Source of the DNA: an uncultured bacterium
GTDB taxonomy: Bacteria; Bacillota; Clostridia; Oscillospirales; Acutalibacteraceae
Length of the DNA: 6,130 nt
Direction: 5' to 3'
Assembly: GCA_945949625.1 (NCBI GenBank)
Contig: CAMFFI010000075.1
Coordinates: 1-6,130, forward strand
Part shown: positions 1 to 5,340 of the stretch, piece after piece
Numbering within the stretch: position 1 is the stretch's first letter
How the letters are laid out: each line of letters begins with the position of its first letter
Made by a program: the position numbers and the translations under genes
The notes under the pieces: model-generated
Seen by the model: the letters and a program-made list of their open reading frames with translations, nothing else
What the model was told of the DNA's origin: nothing
Databases searched by the model: none

Positions 1-804
1 CCCTGCATACACTACGGGTAAATAACCGTATTTTTCAAGGAGCCTGTTTGTCATTTGCAAAATTGTCTGTTCAATATAAGTCAGGCAATACCTTGCAACA
101 TATTCCTTTGAACAACCCTTATCCAAAAGATTTTTGCAAAGATTTTCAACGCCGCTTAAACAGCAGTCGCATTCTTTAAGGGCAGGTCTGACGTTAATTT
201 TATCACTGCATTTTAAGGCAAGCTTTTCCAGTTCTTTGCCGCAGGGAAAGCTGCACCCAAGCATTAAGCCTACACGGTCTATTGCCTGACCTGCGTTTAA
301 ATCAAGGGTTTTTCCCGCAAGAAAAATATCAAAGCCCTGCTCTCTTTTAGGATTGACAAGCAGAGCCTCTGTTGTTCCTCCGCTTACGTGAAAAGCAAGG
401 AATTTTTTACAAAATAAATCGTTTCTACCGGCAGAAAACAAGGCTGCGGCAATATGTCCCTCCTGATGAGAAAAATCATACAGCGGAACCTTTAATGCCG
501 CCGAAAGCATTTTTGCACCGTTAACTCCCACCGAAAAGCAGGGCATATATGAGCTGCTTAATGGACGGGGCTTTGAGGAAACACCGATTGCCGTTATTTC
601 TTCATTTACATTTTCCATAAGCATTTTAAACAAATTGCTTAACTGCTGTGTATGATGAAACACAGCGTCGCTTTGTCTTAAGCCAAGCTCCCCCGACTTT
701 ACGGGCAAAAGGCGCTTTGACTGTTTCATCTCTCCTGTTTTCGTGTTATAAAGCGCAGTGGAGGTAGTGTAATTGCTTGTGTCAATTCCAAGATAAAGAG
801 CCAT
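1..804 (-). CDS. TsaD/Kae1-like M22 family protein (3' end outside window)
   Basis: The 268 visible codons belong to the TsaD/Kae1 (peptidase M22, ASKHA-fold) family, whose true TsaD members make the t6A modification of tRNA. Visible marks are an N-terminal nucleotide-binding strand LGIDTSNYTTS (residues 5-15), the HxxxH metal pair in SHQEGHI (His113, His117), a phosphate loop SGGTTE (141-146), AGQAIDRVG (171-179), and VVYAG at the cut end, where the family has a GG motif. It departs from canonical TsaD: the SGGHT-type loop has Thr for His, and the N-terminal ETSCDET-type motif reads DTSNYTT. It is therefore probably the clostridial Kae1-like paralogue rather than the essential t6A enzyme, and its substrate is unknown. 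The ATG overlaps the nusB stop by one base (TAATG), so translation is probably coupled. The family is about 310-340 aa, so some 50-70 residues, including the last metal-ligand Asp expected there, are missing from view. Confidence 0.85.
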   Translation of the reverse strand, partial: MALYLGIDTSNYTTSTALYNTKTGEMKQSKRLLPVKSGELGLRQSDAVFHHTQQLSNLFKMLMENVNEEITAIGVSSKPRPLSSSYMPCFSVGVNGAKMLSAALKVPLYDFSHQEGHIAAALFSAGRNDLFCKKFLAFHVSGGTTEALLVNPKREQGFDIFLAGKTLDLNAGQAIDRVGLMLGCSFPCGKELEKLALKCSDKINVRPALKECDCCLSGVENLCKNLLDKGCSKEYVARYCLTYIEQTILQMTNRLLEKYGYLPVVYAG

Positions 805-1241
805 TATTTATTCTCCAAATCTCTTGAAACCGCACCTAATACTCCGTTTACAAAGGAGCTTTCGTCAATAGAGAATTTTTTTGAAAGCTCGACCGCCTCG
901 TTAATGGAAACGCTGTACGGAATATCCTCATATTTCATTTCATAAACAGCAAGACGAAGTACGGCAAGGGAAACCTTGGAAAGTCTTGAAATTCTCCAGC
1001 CTTTTTTAAGGTGGGCGGAAATTATTTCGTCTATTTCCTCCATATGCTCGTTAACTCCCTTTGCGGCTTTTTCGGCATATTCGCAGAATTCAACATCTCT
1101 GCTTTCAACGGCGTTTTCCTTAATTTGCTCCAAAGAAAGCTCCTCATCGGAAAAGCTCATTTCAAACAACAGAATAAAGGCTTGTTCTCTTGCACTTCTT
1201 CTTGAAATACTATTTGTTCCCATATTTGTGTTTTCGCACAT
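804..1241 (-). CDS. nusB: Transcription antitermination factor NusB
   Basis: NusB with NusE (S10) binds boxA in nascent rRNA leaders and helps RNA polymerase read through terminators. The protein shows the family's N-terminal RRSAREQAFILLFEM (residues 14-28), a helical centre with HLKKGWRISRLSKVSLAVLRLAVYEM (77-102), and the C-terminal INEAVELSKKFSIDESSFVNGVLGAV (113-138). The length of 145 aa is normal. The frame stays open to 1331, but the likely promoter (-10 at 1279-1284) puts transcription start near 1272, so the extra residues cannot be part of this transcript. I chose the ATG at 1241 because GTGAT, matching the 3' half of AAGGAGGTGAT, lies 3 nt upstream. The ATG at 1223, giving 139 aa starting MGTNS, is a real alternative and has no Shine-Dalgarno of its own. 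It is followed directly by the M22 gene. Confidence 0.93.
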   Translation of the reverse strand: MCENTNMGTNSISRRSAREQAFILLFEMSFSDEELSLEQIKENAVESRDVEFCEYAEKAAKGVNEHMEEIDEIISAHLKKGWRISRLSKVSLAVLRLAVYEMKYEDIPYSVSINEAVELSKKFSIDESSFVNGVLGAVSRDLENK

Positions 1242-1278
1242 TCTATCACAACATTTCTTTAAATTTATAATTAAATTA

Positions 1279-1307
1279 AGTATATCATAAAAGAAAAATG
1301 TTGTAAA
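1279..1307 (-). promoter_or_regulatory. Sigma-A type promoter of nusB operon
   Basis: On the minus strand, -35 TTTACA (1302-1307) and -10 TATACT (1279-1284) are separated by exactly 17 bp, with a TGA just upstream of the -10 (extended -10, TGn). Each hexamer matches consensus at 5 of 6 positions. The start of transcription would be near 1272, giving a leader of about 30 nt before the ATG at 1241. This site argues against the longer nusB reading frame. Confidence 0.75.
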
Positions 1308-1312
1308 CATTT
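1296..1312. repeat. 17-bp palindrome between divergent promoters (possible operator)
   Basis: AAATGTTGTAAACATTT has perfect 7-nt arms (1296-1302 and 1306-1312) around a 3-nt centre. It covers the nusB -35 box and ends 13 bp before the -35 of the divergent antiporter promoter, so a bound protein could affect either. I do not recognise it as a known operator class. In such AT-rich DNA a 7-nt palindrome can arise by chance. Confidence 0.35.
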
Positions 1313-1324
1313 GAAAATTTCTTA

Positions 1325-1353
1325 TTGACATAATTTTTATCTTATGGTATTTT
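1325..1353 (+). promoter_or_regulatory. Sigma-A type promoter of riboswitch-antiporter unit
   Basis: A perfect -35 TTGACA (1325-1330) is followed after 17 bp by TATTTT (1348-1353, 4 of 6), with TGG directly before it as an extended -10. Transcription would begin around 1360, right at the first helix of the riboswitch, which supports the assignment. It lies back-to-back with the nusB promoter. Confidence 0.75.
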
Positions 1354-1361
1354 TTATAGAG

Positions 1362-1450
1362 TTAAAAGGGAGTAGTTATTTTTGTGCAATCAACATACCC
1401 CGGAGCATAGTCCGTGGTTGCACACTTTCTTTTGAAAGAACAAGACTTTT
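1362..1450 (+). promoter_or_regulatory. yybP-ykoY family (Mn2+) riboswitch aptamer
   Basis: This leader RNA carries the sequence blocks I know from the yybP-ykoY riboswitch, which binds Mn2+ between two docked loops. The first is AAAAGGGAGTAG (1364-1375, P1 and loop L1). The second is TCAACATAC (1390-1398, loop L3 type). The third is CAAGACTTTT (1441-1450, 3' side of L1 and P1). The paired parts fit: P1 AAAAG (1364-1368) with CTTTT (1446-1450), and GTT (1374-1376) with AAC (1439-1441). TGTGCAA (1383-1389) pairs with TTGCACA (1418-1424), topped by a CC-CGG/CCGTGG helix with one mismatch. A small hairpin CTTTC/GAAAG (1426-1430 and 1434-1438) follows. The 3' P1 strand is also part of the terminator stem downstream. 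Metal-stabilised P1 would therefore block termination, giving an ON switch for the antiporter. The motif match is from memory, not a covariance-model score. Confidence 0.85.
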
Positions 1451-1481
1451 GACGCTTTGCGTCGAAGGTCTTAATTTTTTT
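1442..1481 (+). terminator. Intrinsic terminator, expression platform of the riboswitch
   Basis: A 14-bp stem without mismatch apart from G-T wobbles (1442-1455 with 1459-1472) has a TTT loop and is followed by AA and seven T (1475-1481). Its 5' arm contains AAGACTTTT, which is also the 3' side of aptamer helix P1. The two structures exclude each other, the usual design of a transcriptional riboswitch. The antiporter Shine-Dalgarno GGAG (1484-1487) lies just beyond it. Confidence 0.9.
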
Positions 1482-1494
1482 ACGGAGTGATTTT

Positions 1495-2460
1495 ATGGAA
1501 ATATTTTTACAGTTTTTACTGCTTATTGCAGGATTTGTTCTTCTTGTAAAGGGAGCCGACTGGTTTGTGGACGGTGCCTCCTGTATTGCCTCAAAGCTGG
1601 GAATACCCCAGATTGTTATCGGTCTTACAATTGTTGCTTTAGGAACAAGCGCTCCCGAAGCCGCAGTGAGTATAACCGCCGCTGTAAAGCAAAGTGCAGG
1701 AATTACCGTGGGCAACGTTCTGGGAAGCAATATAATGAACATTTTTCTCATACTTGGAATTACCGCTTTAATCGCACCCATTGCGGTAAAAAAGAATACC
1801 ATAAGGTTTGAAATGCCCTTTTTGATTTTTATTTCCGTTCTATTCCCTATACTGGGATTTATCGGATATTCCCTTAACCTTATTGACGGTATAATCCTTT
1901 ATATTCTTATGATTGCATTCTTTGCTTATCTGATTGCAATGTCAAAGAAAGAAAGAAAAGAATTAAAAGAGCTTATCGAAGAGCCGCAGTATCCCGTAGG
2001 CATTAAAAGCCGCTGGTGGTATATGATTTTAATAACTGTTGTAGGACTTGCGCTTATTATTGCAGGAAGCAACTTTACCGTAAACAGTGCAACCTTTATT
2101 GCAAAAGCCTTTGGAGTAAGCGACAGAATCATAGGTCTTACAATTGTTGCCTTCGGTACCTCTCTGCCTGAGCTTGTAACCTCCGCTATGGCGGCTAAAA
2201 AGGGCAAAAACGATATTGCAATCGGCAATATCGTAGGCAGCAACATTTTCAATATTCTGTTTGTTGCCGGAACTACTGCGCTTATTACAACCGTTGAATT
2301 TTCACAGTCGTTTATTCTGGACAGTATTGTTTCGATTATTGCCGCAGTTGTTCTGCTTTTGTGCTGTGTTTGGAAGAAAAAGCTTAACAGAATCGGCGGT
2401 GCCGTAATGCTTGTCTGCTACGGCGCATATTTTGTCAATCTGATTTTGCAGAATGTATAA
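1495..2460 (+). CDS. CaCA family cation (Ca2+/Na+ or Mn2+) antiporter
   Basis: This is a 321-aa inner-membrane exchanger of the Ca2+:cation antiporter family (YrbG type), which exports a divalent cation against Na+ or H+. It shows the two inverted alpha repeats that form the ion site. The first has GLTIVALGTSAPE (residues 43-55) and GNVLGSNIMN (73-82); the second has GLTIVAFGTSLPE (214-226) and GNIVGSNIFN (244-253). The acidic residues Glu55 and Glu226 are intact. About ten hydrophobic segments are split by a short charged loop (KKERKELKELIEE, 151-163), far smaller than the loop of animal NCX. The ATG has GGAG 7 nt upstream. Control by a Mn-type riboswitch and terminator suggests Mn2+ is a physiological substrate or signal, although the family name implies Ca2+. 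The gene is transcribed alone, between a leader terminator and a trailing one, and opposite to its neighbours. Confidence 0.93.
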   Translation: MEIFLQFLLLIAGFVLLVKGADWFVDGASCIASKLGIPQIVIGLTIVALGTSAPEAAVSITAAVKQSAGITVGNVLGSNIMNIFLILGITALIAPIAVKKNTIRFEMPFLIFISVLFPILGFIGYSLNLIDGIILYILMIAFFAYLIAMSKKERKELKELIEEPQYPVGIKSRWWYMILITVVGLALIIAGSNFTVNSATFIAKAFGVSDRIIGLTIVAFGTSLPELVTSAMAAKKGKNDIAIGNIVGSNIFNILFVAGTTALITTVEFSQSFILDSIVSIIAAVVLLLCCVWKKKLNRIGGAVMLVCYGAYFVNLILQNV

Positions 2461-2481
2461 TCAACAAAAATATATAAATTC

Positions 2482-2516
2482 AAAGCTCCGATTGCGCTTG
2501 CAGTCGGAGCTTTTTT
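2482..2516 (+). terminator. Intrinsic terminator after the antiporter, possibly bidirectional
   Basis: A 14-bp stem (2482-2495 with 2500-2513, one G-T pair) with a GCTT loop is followed by T residues to 2516. It lies 22 nt after the antiporter stop and 25 nt past the spoIIIAH stop on the other strand. In the minus direction the stem is followed by TTTGAATTTATATATTTTTG, a poorer U-tract, so it may also end the spoIIIA transcript less efficiently. Confidence 0.9.
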
Positions 2517-2540
2517 AACAGAGTTAGTATTACATATTCA

Positions 2541-3095
2541 CTATACCTCTGCAATTGTTATATTGTCAAAGGGAATGTCAATCTGAGATGTTACTGCGTC
2601 TTTAATCATTATTGCCGAGGTTTCGTTCATTTCATCCTTTAAAACAACAACATCACAGCCTTCATCGGAAATATAGCAAAGACATTGCGAAAAGCCCTTA
2701 GCCTTCAGAATACTTTCAATGCTGTCCTGATATGTAAAATTTTTCAGCATTTTTTCAATATTCTCAATTGCTTCCTCCGACTCCTCCGAATCCTTTGCTT
2801 TTTCAAGGACTTCGTTTGCTGTATCTATAATTTTGTCCTGGGTCTGGTCACGCTGATTTCTTGCTTCTGCAAAGTATGACTGCTGTTCTCCCGACATATT
2901 TGAGCTTTGTACCGCCTCATCATAGGTACTTTCCTTTTCACTTGGTGAGGTTGCGTTTACATACTGTGCCGTACCCAGCTCCTTTGAAGTTGTTTTTAAG
3001 CTCTGATTTTCGGAAAACTGCCAGTTCAGATAAACAGCCGCTCCCAGTGCAATAACAAGCGTTCCTAAAACTATGTGTTTTTTTTGAATTTTCAT
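2541..3095 (-). CDS. spoIIIAH: Stage III sporulation protein AH
   Basis: SpoIIIAH sits in the mother-cell-side membrane and reaches across the engulfment space to bind forespore SpoIIQ, forming the outer ring of the feeding-tube channel. The 184-aa protein has a short basic N-terminus and a membrane anchor at about residues 7-23. A polar linker follows, then a charged helical stretch with YFAEARNQRDQTQDK (74-88), a family signature. The ring-building (YscJ/FliF-like) domain is at about 108-184 and includes IESILKAKGF (126-135) and a CDVVVLKDEM strand-turn (147-156). It is somewhat shorter than the roughly 218 aa of B. subtilis, mainly in the linker. AGGAGG (3103-3108) is 7 nt before the ATG. 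It is the last gene of the operon and is separated from spoIIIAG by 154 nt holding an inverted repeat, which could change its expression relative to the other genes. Confidence 0.93.
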   Translation of the reverse strand: MKIQKKHIVLGTLVIALGAAVYLNWQFSENQSLKTTSKELGTAQYVNATSPSEKESTYDEAVQSSNMSGEQQSYFAEARNQRDQTQDKIIDTANEVLEKAKDSEESEEAIENIEKMLKNFTYQDSIESILKAKGFSQCLCYISDEGCDVVVLKDEMNETSAIMIKDAVTSQIDIPFDNITIAEV

Positions 3096-3117
3096 CTTAT
3101 ATCCTCCTGATTGTTAT

Positions 3118-3254
3118 ACTAAAACCTGATTAAAGCTTTATAAGATTTTTGAGCATATTTTTTGTCAGACAAGTGAGATTCCACAGAAATGCTGACGCAG
3201 ATCTCAGACAGCTCACGAAGTATGACAGAAAATATGCCAAAAAGATGTTTTAGT
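3118..3254. repeat. 137-bp imperfect inverted repeat filling the spoIIIAG-spoIIIAH gap
   Basis: The ends are perfect 8-bp inverted repeats, ACTAAAAC (3118-3125) and GTTTTAGT (3247-3254). Inside, the 15-nt arms 3153-3167 and 3223-3237 pair with a single mismatch and are extended outward by CAAAAA/TTTTTG with one bulged base. The centre holds a further choice of GTGAG/CTCAC (3173-3177 and 3212-3216) or TGAGAT/ATCTCA (3174-3179 and 3201-3206). The spoIIIAG stop codon lies in the right-hand terminal repeat. No target-site duplication is visible and no reading frame is present. There is no U-tract after the structure in the direction of the operon, so it is not a plain terminator. It could be a small non-autonomous mobile element (MITE-like), a dispersed palindromic repeat, or an mRNA processing or stability element. 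I do not recognise the family. Confidence 0.75.
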
Positions 3255-3717
3255 TTTTAATAGTATTAGTTGATTTTGTTACACATACCTTAGCCGTAGA
3301 AATATTAAGCGCCTTTGTAACTGCCGAAAGAACCCGCTGAACCACAACGGGGTTATCTCCGCCCTGACAGGAAACCACAACGCCCCTTACGACAGGCTCA
3401 ATTTCCTTTGCTTTGGTAGTATTATTTTCAAGGTAAACACATTCTACGGAATTTTCTATTGTCAAAAGCACGTTCGCACGTCCTACCCCCTCAATGCTTT
3501 CAATCATTTCTTTAATGCTTTCCTGCGTTTCCTCACGATATTTTTCAACGGAAAACAGGTTAGCTGTTTCTTCCTCTTTATTCTCCGTAAACTGAAAATT
3601 CACAAAGGTTGAAAGAAATATAAGTGCAATGCCGATAAAGCCTGCGGCTATGATGATTTTTTTGATTTTATCATTCTTAATAAGGCTGTTAAGATTGATT
3701 TTTTCACTGTCTTTCAT
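3250..3717 (-). CDS. spoIIIAG: Stage III sporulation protein AG, short form
   Basis: SpoIIIAG forms a large multimeric ring in the intermembrane space, part of the mother-cell half of the feeding tube. The 155-aa protein has a cytoplasmic tail, one membrane segment (about residues 20-38) and a ring-building domain split over 59-88 (YREETQESIKEM, VGRANVLLTIE) and 109-148 (VVRGVVVSCQGGDNP, VQRVLSAVTKALNI, AKVCVTK). Between the two halves only about 20 residues are present. B. subtilis SpoIIIAG (229 aa) carries a much longer insertion here that forms the beta-triangle barrel. The frame is open from a TTG at 3732, but the ATG at 3717 has GGAG (3725-3728) at 7-nt spacing and starts one base after the spoIIIAF stop, so I use it. 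Its stop codon lies in the inverted repeat that follows. Confidence 0.92.
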   Translation of the reverse strand: MKDSEKINLNSLIKNDKIKKIIIAAGFIGIALIFLSTFVNFQFTENKEEETANLFSVEKYREETQESIKEMIESIEGVGRANVLLTIENSVECVYLENNTTKAKEIEPVVRGVVVSCQGGDNPVVVQRVLSAVTKALNISTAKVCVTKSTNTIKN

Positions 3718-3718
3718 A

Positions 3719-4195
3719 TTATTTCTCCGCAATTACAAAGGGCGTCTGCCCAAAATTTTCTTCCGTTATTTCATTTATTCTGAATACATAGGTATTGTCC
3801 TTTTTGTCAATGTATATGCAAATCTTACTTATGATTATTCCAAGATTTTCGTCCTGTTTAAGATAAAATCTCACCCTCTTTACATTTATACCCTCACTTT
3901 TCAGCAGTGATATAAGCGTGTTTGAAAGATTTTCTTCTGTCTGGGATAAAATCCGGTTAGTGTATATTTCATCTGCCGACGCTGTGATTTTCTGTTCATC
4001 GGGTATTTCACAGCTTTCAGCGGTAAAACCTGTTACGGCGCTTTTAATCGGAAAAATCACAGAGCAAAGCATAAATGCGCCTAAAACAAGGGTAATTATC
4101 TTTTTTGTGTTTCCGTCAGGCATTAAGACAGAAAGTACAGAGCCTGCAATTGCCACAACGCAGACAGCACAGCATACCGACAAAACAGCACTCAC
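3719..4195 (-). CDS. spoIIIAF: Stage III sporulation protein AF (GTG start)
   Basis: SpoIIIAF is a mother-cell membrane component of the SpoIIIA complex. The 158-aa product has two membrane segments (about residues 4-24 and 33-50) separated by LMPDGNTKK, the conserved short loop of the family. A soluble part (51-158) carries a ring-building-like fold: NTLISLLKSEGINVKRVRFYL (92-112) and IISKICIYID (121-130). The frame is open upstream to 4258 through the end of spoIIIAE, but those codons show no family match. The GTG at 4195 overlaps the spoIIIAE stop (GTGA) and has GGGAGG 9 nt upstream. It is shorter than the roughly 206 aa of B. subtilis, mostly in the region after the second membrane helix and at the C-terminus. 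Identification rests on position in the operon plus topology and these segments. Confidence 0.9.
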   Translation of the reverse strand: MSAVLSVCCAVCVVAIAGSVLSVLMPDGNTKKIITLVLGAFMLCSVIFPIKSAVTGFTAESCEIPDEQKITASADEIYTNRILSQTEENLSNTLISLLKSEGINVKRVRFYLKQDENLGIIISKICIYIDKKDNTYVFRINEITEENFGQTPFVIAEK

Positions 4196-5340
4196 GATTT
4201 TGCACCTCCCATCATTAAAACAACGGCAGTTGAAATAATATAAACAGCCATTATGCAAAAAATTATTGCAAGCAGTGTTGTGACTACGGTGGATACCGCT
4301 TCAAGGACCTTGCAGGGCTGTGAAAGATTTAGCACCTCTCCTGCCGCTTTAGACAAGCCTATTGATAAAACCCAGAGCAGACACTCTGCAATTACCGGAA
4401 GAAATACAACGGCTGTTGAAATGATTACAAAAACTCCCAGTCCCGATTTAAGCAAATTCACACTGCTCTGAACTGTTTTGTAAGCGTCAGACAAGGCAGA
4501 GCCTACAACAGGCACAAGAGATGTCAGAGTAAAACGCACAGCCCTTGTTGATACGTTATCAAGAGATGTGGTGATTATCTGCTTAAAAGACAGAAGAGCC
4601 GTAAAAATTGTCATAACAAAACCTAAAAGCCACTTAATGATTTTTCCTATAAACGAGGTAATTCCCGAAAGATTCATATTCGGCGACACAGCTGAGGCTA
4701 TACTTATCCCAAGAAAAGCATTAAGCAGGGGTGCTATAACATTTGACGCAATTTGTGAAACTCCCTGGCCTGCCATAATCATCATTGAATAATAGGCACT
4801 GCCGCTTACCGCTTGTCCCGAGCTTACCATAACAACAAGCATTATAGGAATGTACGCAAGCATAAAGTTTGATGCGGTTACTATTATTTCAGTAGTATGC
4901 AAAACCGTATTGCTTACCGGCACAACAAGCGCCGAGGTAATACACAAGGTCGCAACAACGTCAATAATCTGCTGCATTCTGCTGTTTTCCAAGGAGCTTT
5001 TCAAGGTGCCGAGCATTGAGCTTAAAAGCATTACAGCAATTATTGAAATAAAAGCCTTTAGGGGATTTGCAGATTGATTAGCCGCTGCGGAAATAATCTC
5101 CGAAATAATTTTCTCAAGGGTCAGATCGTTTATTGAATTGTAATCAATACCGTCAATTCCTAAATTTGAAAGGGATTTTTTTGCTTCGTCCGACAGAGAA
5201 TTATAGAGATTTTGCTTGTCCGTATTGCTTATTATTTCAAAAGGTGCAGACTCCTGAGGACTTTCCAGCGCATCTGCATTAATGCAGGATATGCCAAAAA
5301 GCAAAGCAAATAAAAATATTATCAATACAAGCTTTTTCAT
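4192..5340 (-). CDS. spoIIIAE: Stage III sporulation protein AE
   Basis: SpoIIIAE is the largest integral-membrane subunit of the SpoIIIA channel and is thought to form a transmembrane pore or platform in the mother-cell-side membrane. The 382-aa protein begins with a signal peptide-like segment MKKLVLIIFLFALLFG, possibly cleaved after about residue 23. A soluble region (24-92) follows, then seven or so hydrophobic segments (roughly 95-113, 124-147, 155-173, 196-218, 229-252, 298-325, 351-376). Family-like stretches include AYYSMMIMAGQG (182-193), FKQIITTSLDNVSTRAVRF (252-270) and LVPVVGSALSDAYKTV (275-290). Length matches the family (about 400 aa). The ATG overlaps the spoIIIAD stop by 4 nt (ATGA), with GGGAGG 6 nt upstream inside spoIIIAD. 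Confidence 0.96.
   Translation of the reverse strand: MKKLVLIIFLFALLFGISCINADALESPQESAPFEIISNTDKQNLYNSLSDEAKKSLSNLGIDGIDYNSINDLTLEKIISEIISAAANQSANPLKAFISIIAVMLLSSMLGTLKSSLENSRMQQIIDVVATLCITSALVVPVSNTVLHTTEIIVTASNFMLAYIPIMLVVMVSSGQAVSGSAYYSMMIMAGQGVSQIASNVIAPLLNAFLGISIASAVSPNMNLSGITSFIGKIIKWLLGFVMTIFTALLSFKQIITTSLDNVSTRAVRFTLTSLVPVVGSALSDAYKTVQSSVNLLKSGLGVFVIISTAVVFLPVIAECLLWVLSIGLSKAAGEVLNLSQPCKVLEAVSTVVTTLLAIIFCIMAVYIISTAVVLMMGGAKS
4205..4210 (-). promoter_or_regulatory. Ribosome binding site deciding the spoIIIAF GTG start
   Basis: GGGAGG inside the 3' end of spoIIIAE lies 9 nt before the GTG at 4195. No other start codon in the spoIIIAF frame has a comparable site. In the spoIIIAE frame the same bases contribute to its Met-Gly-Gly-Ala end. 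Confidence 0.8.

Noticed and set aside
1..804. Frameshift or pseudogene in the M22 gene
   Set aside because: The frame is open for all 268 codons from the ATG at 804 to the window edge, and motifs appear in the correct order.
976..1290. Plus-strand frames opposite nusB
   Set aside because: These are shadows of the nusB coding strand; the hydrophobic content comes from reversed charged codons.
1242..1331. N-terminal extension of nusB (start at 1331)
   Set aside because: The extra residues are Phe/Lys/Asn/Ile-rich with no family match, and a good promoter with its -10 at 1279-1284 lies inside this stretch.
1362..1802. 146-aa frame on the minus strand across the riboswitch and antiporter start
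   Set aside because: It is antisense to the alpha-repeat coding sequence and to the riboswitch, has no Shine-Dalgarno, and resembles no family.
2461..2540. Small gene between the antiporter and spoIIIAH
   Set aside because: Only 80 nt, almost all taken up by the terminator hairpin and AT-rich flanks; no start with a ribosome site.
3118..3254. Simple intrinsic terminator between spoIIIAG and spoIIIAH
   Set aside because: The stem is long and AT-rich with bulges, and no U-tract follows in the transcription direction; spoIIIAH would also lose its promoter.
3118..3254. Sigma-E promoter for spoIIIAH within the gap
   Set aside because: A CATAC-like stretch exists on the minus strand (about 3220-3224), but I find no -35 element at suitable spacing.
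4196..4258. N-terminal extension of spoIIIAF into spoIIIAE
   Set aside because: The added Cys-rich residues come from reading spoIIIAE in another frame. The GTG at 4195 has a Shine-Dalgarno and the typical stop overlap.
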